A DNA stretch of 64,000 bases from Stenotrophomonas sp. 364 (GTDB lineage: Bacteria > Pseudomonadota > Gammaproteobacteria > Xanthomonadales > Xanthomonadaceae): positions 4,665,001-4,729,000 of the forward strand of contig NZ_CP047135.1 in the NCBI RefSeq assembly GCF_009832905.1, in the 5' to 3' direction. The notes beneath the pieces were generated by a model. The model searched no databases. It saw only the letters and a program-made list of their open reading frames with translations, and was not told where the DNA came from. Each line of letters starts with the position of its first letter. Within the stretch, counting starts at the first letter, position 1. Position numbers and translations under genes: made by a program. This document shows, piece after piece, positions 9,255 to 16,395 of this stretch.

Positions 9255-9860
9255 ATGGCCTACAAACGCTCAGCACTGATGGAAGAACGCCTGGCAGGCG
9301 CCCGTGAACGGATCCTGCTGGCGACCCGTGCGCTGGTGGCCGCCGGCGGCTACCGCAATGCGCCGGTGACCGCCGTGGCTGCCGAGGCCGGGGTGTCCAC
9401 CGGGCTGATCTACCGCCACTTCCCGTCCAAGGCCGAGCTGTTCGTGGAGGTGCTCACCGCCGCGGTCGAGCACGAGCTGCGCATCTTCGAGGCGATTGCC
9501 GCCGAGCCGCTGCCGGCGCCCGAGCGCTTGCGTCGGGCCATCACCGCCTTCGTACGGCGCGCGCTGGCCGGCCCCGGGCTGGCCTATGCGTTCATCGCCG
9601 AGCCGGTGGACCCGGAGGTGGAGGCCGAGCGCATCCGCTGCCGCCGGTTATTCGGCGAGGTGTTCCGTCGCATCGTCGCCGAGGGCATCGAAGCGGGGAC
9701 GTTCCCGCCGCAGGACACCCACGTGGCGGCGGCCTGCATCGTCGGTGCGTTCACCGAGGCGCTGGTCGGGCCGACCGCGCCCAGCCGCGACGCGCACGGC
9801 GACGAAGACCTGCTGGTGGAGTCGATCTGCATTTTCTGCCTGCGTGCCGCCGGCGCCTGA
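9255..9860 (+). CDS. TetR/AcrR-family regulator, probably of the liu operon
   Basis: A protein of 201 aa. Residues ~15-62 form the TetR helix-turn-helix: ILLATRALVAAGGYRNAPVT, AAEAGVSTGLIYRHFPSKAE. The C-terminal half is a typical ligand-binding helical domain. It is divergent from liuA with a palindrome between them. TetR-family regulators of branched-chain amino acid catabolism (LiuQ type) are known in proteobacteria, so an acyl-CoA-responsive repressor of liuABD is likely; identity with LiuQ is not shown here. Confidence 0.88.
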   Translation: MAYKRSALMEERLAGARERILLATRALVAAGGYRNAPVTAVAAEAGVSTGLIYRHFPSKAELFVEVLTAAVEHELRIFEAIAAEPLPAPERLRRAITAFVRRALAGPGLAYAFIAEPVDPEVEAERIRCRRLFGEVFRRIVAEGIEAGTFPPQDTHVAAACIVGAFTEALVGPTAPSRDAHGDEDLLVESICIFCLRAAGA

Positions 9861-9974
9861 GCCGTGCCCATGCTGCATTGCGATAGAACGCGGCGGCTTG
9901 CAGAGCGCCGCTGACGCTGGTCATACTCGGCCGACAAGCCGTGGTCCAACGACTACCAGCCAGGGGTAAAGAGA

Positions 9975-10493
9975 GTGCGGAATTACGACCTCGAGTTCCT
10001 GAAACGCTTTTCCATGGTCATTGCCTTACTGGTGGCCATCACGCTCGGCCTGATCGTCTTCGCCGCATACCTGCATACCAGCATTCCCGCTGAGGTCTCG
10101 CCCATGGCCGCCAAGCGCACCGAACAGCGCATCGCCCCGGCCGGCGCGGTCTATGCCGGCAGCACCGGCGTGGCGGCGCAGGCCGCCGCCAAGGCTGCGG
10201 CGCTGGCCAAGTCGGCCTCCCAGGTCGCCTACGGCGGCACCACCGACGGCAAGGTGATCTTCGACAACCTCTGCACCGCCTGCCACACCAACGGCGTGGG
10301 CAATGCCCCCACCCTGGACCACAGCCACTGGGATGCGCGCATCGCCCAAGGCAAGGACACCCTCTACAAGCACGCGCTGGAGGGCTACACCGGTCCGGAC
10401 GGCGGCATCATGCCGCCCAAGGGCGGCAACCCGGCGCTCACCGAAGAGCAGATCCACGCCACCGTCGACTGGATGCTCGCCAACCTCCGGTAG
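9975..10493 (+). CDS. Membrane-anchored cytochrome c5-family protein
   Basis: A protein of 172 aa from GTG 9975, with AAAGAGAG just upstream. A single membrane anchor spans residues ~12-33 (SMVIALLVAITLGLIVFAAY). An Ala-rich linker leads to a class I cytochrome c domain with heme-binding Cys100-x-x-Cys103-His104. Met146 in GGIMPPKGG is the likely sixth heme ligand. It acts in periplasmic electron transfer, probably to terminal oxidases. Its stop codon TAG is the TAG inside a GTAG-type palindrome, so the repeat abuts and closes the gene. Confidence 0.9.
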   Translation: MRNYDLEFLKRFSMVIALLVAITLGLIVFAAYLHTSIPAEVSPMAAKRTEQRIAPAGAVYAGSTGVAAQAAAKAAALAKSASQVAYGGTTDGKVIFDNLCTACHTNGVGNAPTLDHSHWDARIAQGKDTLYKHALEGYTGPDGGIMPPKGGNPALTEEQIHATVDWMLANLR

Positions 10494-10620
10494 AGCCGAC
10501 CGTTGGTCGGCTGCCAGAACGCCCGGTAGAGCCGACCGTTGGTCGGCTGCCCGTAACGCCCCGTGGACCCCATCGTTGGCCGGCCACCCGGAGCAGCCGA
10601 CCAACGGTCGGCTCTACCGG
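10489..10620. repeat. Cluster of GTAG-type palindromes after the cytochrome gene
   Basis: There are two direct copies of GGTAGAGCCGACCGTTGGTC plus GGCTGC (10489-10514 and 10525-10550), a degenerate copy at ~10563-10588 and one in reverse orientation at 10593-10618. Each copy folds into a hairpin (GCCGACC-GTT-GGTCGGC), and the direct and reversed copies can also pair with each other. They match the short interspersed GTAG palindromes abundant in Stenotrophomonas. They fill most of the 283-base gap before the nuclease gene and may end transcription or stabilise mRNA. Confidence 0.85.
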
Positions 10621-10776
10621 CGTCCACCAATCCCCGGCATCCGCCAACCCACGCATCCACCCACCACACCGCCCCCAGGCGGTGGCGGCGTTGCATTGCT
10701 ACCATCGTCGCCGGTCGCTGGCGGGTCATCTTTGGCCGCCACACTTGTATCGCCCCTTTCCGGAGTCGCCCCACCG

Positions 10777-12222
10777 ATGCGTCGTTCCCCGCTTGTGTTC
10801 GCCCTTGCGCTGGCCTTATCCGGCGTAGTCCACGCCGCCCAGCCGCAGCCCGCTACCGCGCCGCAGGCGCGCCCGGCCGCAGCCACCGCGTCGGCCAGCA
10901 TCACCCTGACCGCGCCGCCCACCGACTGGCGCACCCTGGACGGCCAGAAGGTGCGCATCGCCGCGCCGCTGACGCTGGCCGGTACCGACGGCCTGGCCCG
11001 CTTCGGCGAACTCAGCGTGGCCTTCGATGGCCGCCTCTGGCAGCCCAGCGAAGTGGCCGCGCCGCGCAGCGCCGGCCATGCCCAGATCACGGCCGACAAC
11101 GCGCACCGCCTCCTGCTGCTCGATGACGGCAGCGACGCACGCGATCCCGGCGCGGTGGCCTACCTGCCGGCCAATGCCGACCTGCGCACCGGCATGGTCC
11201 TGCGCAACGTGGAAGGCATCGTGCGCATCGATGCCAAGGGCACCCCGCGCCTGCAGGTGACCGCGCCGCTGCAGGTGCCGGCGGTGGAGCGCCCGACCGT
11301 GCCGAAGGTGGCCGGGTCGCTGCATATCGCCGCCTTCAACCTGGAAAACTACTTCAACGGCGATGGCCAGGGGGGTGGGTACCCCACGTTGCGCGGCGCG
11401 CGCACGCTGGCCGAACACCAGGCGCAGACCGCCAAGCTGGTGGCCACCATCAACGGGCTGGATGCGCATATCGCCGCGCTGATGGAACTGGAGAACGACG
11501 GCTATGGGCCGCACTCGGCCATCGCCGAACTGGTGGACGCCCTCAACGCCCCGCTCGACCCCAAGGATGCCTGGGCCTTCGTGGATGCCGGCCAGGGCCC
11601 CGGTACCAACCCGATCCGGGTGGGCATCATCTATCGCAAGGGCGGGTTCAAGCCGCTGGGCCGGCCGGTGACCAAGCTCGACGGCCCGTTCGCCGAACAC
11701 AGCCGCGCGCCGCTGGCGCAGGCCTTCCAGGGCATGGGCCAGCCGTTCATGGTGGTGGCCAACCACTTCAAGTCCAAAGGCTGCCGCGACACCACCGGTG
11801 CCGACGCCGATCAGAACGATGGCCAGGGCTGCTGGAATGCCACCCGGGTCGAATCGGCCCGGCAGTTGAACGCCTGGGTGCAGGGCGAAGCGGCCCGCCT
11901 GAAGGTAAAGGACGTGGTGCTGCTCGGCGACTTCAACGCCTACGCGATGGAAGACCCGATCCGCACGCTGCACGACGCCGGCTGGCGCGACGCCTTCGCC
12001 GCAGCCAAGGTCGAGCGCCCCTACAGCTATGTCTACAACGGGCTGAGTGGCCGCCTCGACCATGCGTTGCTCAGCCCGTCCATGGCCCAGCGCCTGCAGG
12101 GCGCCGCCGAATGGCACATCAATGCCGACGAGGCCGAGGACGTGGGCTACCAGGGCCGCAACGAACCGGGCCCATGGCGCAGTTCGGACCACGACCCGCT
12201 GCTGCTGGGCTTCGATCGCTGA
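10777..12222 (+). CDS. Secreted endonuclease/exonuclease/phosphatase-family nuclease (ExeM/NucH-like)
   Basis: A protein of 481 aa from ATG 10777; the frame extends upstream but this start gives a clean signal peptide (MRRSPLVFALALALSGVVHA). The N-terminal half resembles the OB-like region of ExeM/NucH nucleases. From ~residue 180 the endonuclease/exonuclease/phosphatase fold shows its motifs in order: IAAFNLENYF, ALMELENDGYG, VVANHFKSKGC, LLGDFNAYAMEDP, RLDHALL and SSDHDPLLL. It probably degrades extracellular or periplasmic nucleic acid. It stands alone, with palindromic repeats on both sides. Confidence 0.88.
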   Translation: MRRSPLVFALALALSGVVHAAQPQPATAPQARPAAATASASITLTAPPTDWRTLDGQKVRIAAPLTLAGTDGLARFGELSVAFDGRLWQPSEVAAPRSAGHAQITADNAHRLLLLDDGSDARDPGAVAYLPANADLRTGMVLRNVEGIVRIDAKGTPRLQVTAPLQVPAVERPTVPKVAGSLHIAAFNLENYFNGDGQGGGYPTLRGARTLAEHQAQTAKLVATINGLDAHIAALMELENDGYGPHSAIAELVDALNAPLDPKDAWAFVDAGQGPGTNPIRVGIIYRKGGFKPLGRPVTKLDGPFAEHSRAPLAQAFQGMGQPFMVVANHFKSKGCRDTTGADADQNDGQGCWNATRVESARQLNAWVQGEAARLKVKDVVLLGDFNAYAMEDPIRTLHDAGWRDAFAAAKVERPYSYVYNGLSGRLDHALLSPSMAQRLQGAAEWHINADEAEDVGYQGRNEPGPWRSSDHDPLLLGFDR

Positions 12223-12242
12223 TCAACGGGGCCGGTTGCCGA

Positions 12243-12265
12243 GGTATCGACCAACGGTCGATACC
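12243..12265. repeat. GTAG-type palindrome between convergent genes
   Basis: GGTATCGACC-AAC-GGTCGATACC is a perfect inverted repeat. It lies between the convergent nuclease and EamA transporter genes and abuts the transporter stop codon, a position suited to a bidirectional terminator. Confidence 0.7.
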
Positions 12266-13134
12266 TACCCGGCGGTGCCCCACGCGATCAACCCGATCGC
12301 CACCACCGCCAGCCCAAGGCCAACGCGGTTCCACACACTGGTGCGTTCGCCGAACGCGAGCACGCCCACCAGGGCGCCCACCACCACCACGCCGATGTTC
12401 ATGCCGGCAAACACCACCGCCGGGCTGTCCGGCAGGTGCTGGTGCGCGCGCACGTAGAACAGGATGTTGCCGAAGTTGAGCAGCCCGAGCAGCGCGCCGG
12501 CCCCCGCGTTGCGCCACTGCAGCGGAGACGCACCGCTGGCATGCCGCCACAGCTGCAGCGCCAGCATCAGCACGAAGGCCAGGCCGAAGCTGGCCGTCAG
12601 TGCGGCCATCGACGGCGTGCCCGACAGCGCCACCTGCTTGAGCATGATGTCCACCAGCGCGTAGCCCACCCACACCGCCAGCAGCCACGGCCAGGCACGC
12701 TCGCCGCCGGGCGCGGCGGCGGTGGCGCGTGGGCGCGCGCTGATGCCCACGATCGCCAGCAGGCCCAGCGCCAGCCCGGCCAGCTTCCAGCCGTTGGCGG
12801 TCTCGCCGAACACCAGGAAGGCCGCCAGCAGCGACAGCAGCAGCGACAACCGCTGGGCCACGTCGCTGCGCACGATGCCGGCGCGGGTGACCGCACGGGC
12901 CATCACCAGGAAGATGGTGGGCAGCGTCACTGCGAGGCCCAACAGGGCCAGCCACGGCGCATGCGCGGTCTGCAACGACGCCAGCGACGGCCGCAGCAGC
13001 ACCAGGCTGAGCACGCTGGCCAGCAGGTAATTCCAGGTCACCACCTGCGCCATGTCCAGGCGCTGGCGCGGCGCCAGCTTCAGCAGCACCGACACCAGCA
13101 CACTGCAGCACACACTGAAAACCAGATAGAGCAT
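12265..13134 (-). CDS. EamA/DMT-family transporter
   Basis: A protein of 289 aa, almost entirely hydrophobic, with about ten predicted membrane helices in two halves, the usual layout of drug/metabolite transporters. It begins MLYLVFSVCCSVLVSVLLKL; conserved-looking charged spots follow helices (ARPRATAA, FGERTSVWNR). Its substrate cannot be told from sequence. It is divergent from the alpha/beta hydrolase gene, with only ~55 bases between start codons. Confidence 0.85.
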   Translation of the reverse strand: MLYLVFSVCCSVLVSVLLKLAPRQRLDMAQVVTWNYLLASVLSLVLLRPSLASLQTAHAPWLALLGLAVTLPTIFLVMARAVTRAGIVRSDVAQRLSLLLSLLAAFLVFGETANGWKLAGLALGLLAIVGISARPRATAAAPGGERAWPWLLAVWVGYALVDIMLKQVALSGTPSMAALTASFGLAFVLMLALQLWRHASGASPLQWRNAGAGALLGLLNFGNILFYVRAHQHLPDSPAVVFAGMNIGVVVVGALVGVLAFGERTSVWNRVGLGLAVVAIGLIAWGTAG

Positions 13135-13189
13135 GACGCACCCGGCAAGCGCGGCCGTGCAGGCCGCGGAGGAGCGGTATTATGACGCC

Positions 13190-13864
13190 ATGCACAATCC
13201 CCCTTTCCCCCCCACCAGTGCCGCCCTGGTGCTGGACGGCCCGGTCGGGCCGCTGGACGTTGCCGTCGACCTGCCCACCGGTGACGCGCCGGCCCAGCCG
13301 ATCGTCGCGGTGATCTGCCACCCGCTGTCCACCGAGGGTGGCACCATGCACAACAAGGTGGTGACCATGGTCGCCACCAGCCTGCGCGCGCTGGGCATCA
13401 CCACGGTGCGCTTCAACTTCCGCAGCGTCGGCACCTCGGCCGGCAGCTTCGACCACGGCAACGGCGAGCAGGACGACCTGGCGGCCGTGGTGGCCTGGGT
13501 CCGTGCGCAGCGCCCGGGCGAGCGCCTGTGGCTGGCCGGCTTCAGCTTCGGTGCCTTTGTGTCGCTCAAGGCGGCTGCCGCCCTGCAGCCGGACGCGCAG
13601 ATCTCGATCGCGCCGCCCGCCGGCCGCTGGGACTTCGACGGCATCCAGCCGCCGACGCAGTGGTTGGTGATCCAGGGCGAAGAAGACGAAATCGTCGACC
13701 CGCAGGCGGTCTACGACTGGCTCGGCAGCCTGCAGGCGCCGCACGAACTGGTGCGCATGCCCGATACCAGCCACTTCTTTCACCGCAAGCTGATCGACCT
13801 GCGCGGGGCCATCACCCACGGCGTCAAGCATTGGCTGCCTGACGCAGGCGCCACGGGCGCATGA
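13190..13864 (+). CDS. Alpha/beta hydrolase
   Basis: A protein of 224 aa from ATG 13190. GGAGGAG lies about 13 bases upstream, and an upstream in-frame ATG at 13133 would overlap the divergent transporter. The nucleophile elbow G-F-S-F-G (in AGFSFGAFVSLKA) carries the catalytic Ser; the Asp is likely in QGEEDEIVDP and the His in DTSHFFHRKL. The early ICHPLSTEGGTMHNKVV motif is typical of the small YcjY/COG2945-type hydrolases. The gene overlaps zapE by four bases (ATGA), so the two are translationally coupled. Substrate unknown. Confidence 0.88.
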   Translation: MHNPPFPPTSAALVLDGPVGPLDVAVDLPTGDAPAQPIVAVICHPLSTEGGTMHNKVVTMVATSLRALGITTVRFNFRSVGTSAGSFDHGNGEQDDLAAVVAWVRAQRPGERLWLAGFSFGAFVSLKAAAALQPDAQISIAPPAGRWDFDGIQPPTQWLVIQGEEDEIVDPQAVYDWLGSLQAPHELVRMPDTSHFFHRKLIDLRGAITHGVKHWLPDAGATGA

Positions 13865-14961
13865 GTGACGGTGCACTGACCCCGTCGCAGCGCTACGCCG
13901 AGGGCGTGGCCCGGGGCGAATGGCAGAACGACCCGGCCCAGCATGCCGCGCTGGCCGAGCTGGATCGCATCCATGTGGCGCTGGTGGACAGCGCCCAGGA
14001 CGGCTGGCTGGACCGCCTGTCGGCATTCTGGAAGAAGCCCGAGCCGGTCAAGGGCCTGTATTTCTGGGGCGGGGTGGGGCGCGGCAAGACCTTCCTGGTG
14101 GACCTGTTCTATGACGGGCTGCCGATCGAGCAGAAGTACCGCACCCACTTCCACCGCTTCATGCGCGGCATCCACGAGCGCCTGCGCGAGCACCAGGGCC
14201 AGAGCGACCCGCTGGCGCGCATCGCCCAGGAATGGCGGGCCAAGCTGCGGGTGCTGGTGCTGGACGAGTTCTTCGTCACCGACATCGGCGATGCCATGCT
14301 GCTGGCGCGGCTGCTGGAGCGGCTGTTCGCCGAGGGCGTGACCCTGGTGACCACCTCCAACACCGCGGTGGAGAACCTCTACCTCAACGGCCTGCAGCGC
14401 GACAGCTTCCTGCCGGCCATCAGCCTGCTGCAGACCTACTGCGTGGAGCTGTACGCCGAAGGCACCGAAGACTACCGGATGCGCGCGCTGACCCGCTCGC
14501 CGGTGTACCAGTCCCCGCGCGACCCCGGCAGCGATGCCTGGCTGGGCACGCGCTGGGCCGAGCTGAGCGGTGGCCAGCCTGCCAAGCCGGGCAACATCGA
14601 GATCGAGGGCCGCAAGATCCCGGTGCGGGCGCGCGGCAAGAGCATCGCCTGGTTCGATTTCAAGGCGCTGTGCGAAGGCCCACGCGGCCCGTCGGACTAC
14701 ATCGAGATCGCGCACGAGTTCAACACGGTGCTGCTGGGCGACATCCCGCACTTCGACACCCTCAACGAAGATGCCGCGCGCCGCTTCGTCAACCTGATCG
14801 ACGAGCTGTACGACCGCCACGTCAACCTGGTCTGCACCGCCACCGATACCCCGGTGGCGCTGTACTCGGGCGTGCGTCTGCAGGGCGCGTTCGAGCGAAC
14901 CGCCTCGCGCCTGATCGAAATGCAGAGCGCCGAGTACCTGGGCACCCCGCACAAGGCGTGA
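13861..14961 (+). CDS. zapE: Cell division protein ZapE (AFG1-like ATPase)
   Basis: A protein of 366 aa, typical of ZapE. The Walker A loop GGVGRGKTFLVDLF lies at about residues 69-82 and Walker B LRVLVLDEFFVTDI at ~131-144. The arginine-finger region and the family signature TTSNTAVENLYLNGLQRDSF follow, and the protein ends with a helical C-terminal domain containing DELYDRHVNLVCTA. Family knowledge: ZapE associates with the Z-ring and affects FtsZ polymers during constriction. It is coupled to the upstream hydrolase. Confidence 0.93.
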   Translation: MSDGALTPSQRYAEGVARGEWQNDPAQHAALAELDRIHVALVDSAQDGWLDRLSAFWKKPEPVKGLYFWGGVGRGKTFLVDLFYDGLPIEQKYRTHFHRFMRGIHERLREHQGQSDPLARIAQEWRAKLRVLVLDEFFVTDIGDAMLLARLLERLFAEGVTLVTTSNTAVENLYLNGLQRDSFLPAISLLQTYCVELYAEGTEDYRMRALTRSPVYQSPRDPGSDAWLGTRWAELSGGQPAKPGNIEIEGRKIPVRARGKSIAWFDFKALCEGPRGPSDYIEIAHEFNTVLLGDIPHFDTLNEDAARRFVNLIDELYDRHVNLVCTATDTPVALYSGVRLQGAFERTASRLIEMQSAEYLGTPHKA

Positions 14962-14992
14962 GGGTGCCGGGGGCGCCGGGGCCTGCCCGCCG

Positions 14993-15811
14993 CTACGGGG
15001 TGGGCAGGGCGATCGCCCTGGTGCGCGGCTGTTCGCGCGGGGGCGGGGCGTCGTCGTCGCGGTCCACCACCAGCATTCCCAGCGGCTTGCCCTGGTAGCG
15101 CACCTCCAGCGCCTGCTGCAGCTGGTCCAGCGCCAGCACCTGGGTGCACAGCGACTGCGCATGGGCCTCCAGTGCCTGGGCGCGGGTTTCCATGGTCCGC
15201 TCCAGCTGCGCCTCCACCTTGTCCGCACGCGCCTCCATGCGCTGCGCACCGCCGGTGAACATCGACCACATCACGCCCCGGGCCAGGGAATCGGCCATGG
15301 ATTCGGCCGCCTGCTCCACGCGCTGCTCGAAGCCGTCGCCGAAATCGGCCTGCTCCCAGATCCCGCGGCCGAGGGTGCGGTCCACGTACTGGTGGGCGTC
15401 GTCGCGCAGCCGGGCCACTTGGCGCGCCTTGCCCTTGCTGCCACTGAGGATCTCCACCGTGGCACCGAATGCATCGAAGGTGATGTCCACCACCTCGCTG
15501 GCCAGTCCGGCCACGGCAGGCACCAGCTGCCGGGTGCCCCATTCCAGCTGGCGCAGGCGCTGGGCGTCGGCGGCGCTCACCGGCACCGGGGTGCGGTCGA
15601 TGTTGAGCTCGCCGTCGTGGAAGAAGATCTCCGCCGGCACCTGATCGGGGTGGCGCAGCCAGATCCCGCCGCTGTCCACCAGCACGTTGTAGGGCGTGCT
15701 TACCCCGCATTGGCGCGACGACAGCGCCGGCACCGCGTCCTTTTCGTCGGCGTGGGCGGGCGCGGCCACGGCCAGGCCCAGCAGCAGACATCCGGTCAGG
15801 GGCAGGCGCAT
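14993..15811 (-). CDS. DUF2884 (YggN-like) periplasmic protein
   Basis: A protein of 272 aa from ATG 15811, which begins the signal peptide MRLPLTGCLLLGLAVAAPAHA; longer in-frame starts add a non-secretory leader. The mature part contains YNVLVDSGGIWLRHPDQ and FFHDGELNIDRTPV, characteristic of DUF2884/YggN proteins. A long helical, probably coiled stretch (ARADKVEAQLERTMETRAQA) and a charged proline-rich tail follow. Function unknown; periplasmic location is inferred from the signal. It is convergent with zapE. Confidence 0.8.
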   Translation of the reverse strand: MRLPLTGCLLLGLAVAAPAHADEKDAVPALSSRQCGVSTPYNVLVDSGGIWLRHPDQVPAEIFFHDGELNIDRTPVPVSAADAQRLRQLEWGTRQLVPAVAGLASEVVDITFDAFGATVEILSGSKGKARQVARLRDDAHQYVDRTLGRGIWEQADFGDGFEQRVEQAAESMADSLARGVMWSMFTGGAQRMEARADKVEAQLERTMETRAQALEAHAQSLCTQVLALDQLQQALEVRYQGKPLGMLVVDRDDDAPPPREQPRTRAIALPTP

Positions 15812-16084
15812 GGGGCGGGCTCGGCAAAGGGGACCCCTGCAGGCTCGCACCCCCCGCCCGTGCCGGCGCGGGTCGGAAGTCACCCCGACCAGCGGCGATG
15901 CGCCGAGTTTGTTACGTTGGTGTGAGAGTCGCTGTTCTGTTTTCGGGTTCCTGTTTCTCACCCGATGCGGCTGTTCCGGCCTTGACTGCGCACTCGGTTT
16001 CGACGGGTCCGGACCGTTCGTCGGACGGCCTTCCAGGCGGATCGTTGCGCCGCAAGGGATTGCTCATTTTCCCCAGATTTGGCG

Positions 16085-16113
16085 TTGACGATCCCCGGTA
16101 CCCCCACTATCTT
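16085..16113 (+). promoter_or_regulatory. Promoter for nrdA with overlapping NrdR-like box
   Basis: TTGACG (16085-16090), 17 bases, then TATCTT (16108-16113) form a good sigma-70 promoter. The -10 lies inside CCCACTATCTTGTGG, which resembles an NrdR box, and a second CACAAG element follows at 16134. NrdR represses ribonucleotide reductase genes in many bacteria, so overlap with the -10 fits repression. The 270-base distance to the nrdA start implies a long leader. The gap 15812-16084 shows nothing else recognisable. Confidence 0.55.
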
Positions 16114-16225
16114 GTGGCCGTCGGCCCCGCCGACCACAAGTCGACGGGTGAATCGCCTTCACGCCGATGGCCTGAAAACCTACTGACAACCGCACGACAC
16201 GTACAGCGTTGAGGTATCGGTCGCA

Positions 16226-16337
16226 CCACTCTGAGGGGAGAGGACCGGTGACGCAGGGGAACCGCCCGCAGGCCAGCCTGCGCAGTCGCGGCCCATGCGA
16301 CGCCCCAGGTCCACTCTGAGAGTCCGAGCGCCGGTCC
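16226..16337 (+). ncRNA. Candidate structured leader RNA upstream of nrdA
   Basis: A closing stem GGACCGGTG/CGCCGGTCC (16242-16250 with 16329-16337, one G-U) encloses a hairpin CGCAGG-CCAG-CCTGCG (16267-16282), a hairpin GTCGC-(7)-GCGAC (16285-16301), a possible GGGG/CCCC pairing (16256-16259 with 16303-16306) and ACTC-TGA-GAGT (16313-16323). The ten-base repeat CCACTCTGAG occurs at 16226 and 16311, so an alternative fold is possible. This layout suggests a cis-regulatory RNA, but I could not match it to a named class; cobalamin-riboswitch landmarks are absent. Confidence 0.45.
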
Positions 16338-16395
16338 AGCACCTGCCCAGCAGGCAACGTTGTGCCACCCCAAATCACGCCAAGAGGAAAACGCC

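Noticed and set aside
16201..16395. Cobalamin riboswitch in the nrdA leader
   Set aside because: The conserved B12-box and GGTGCC/GCCACTG-type blocks are missing, unlike the clear example before metE.
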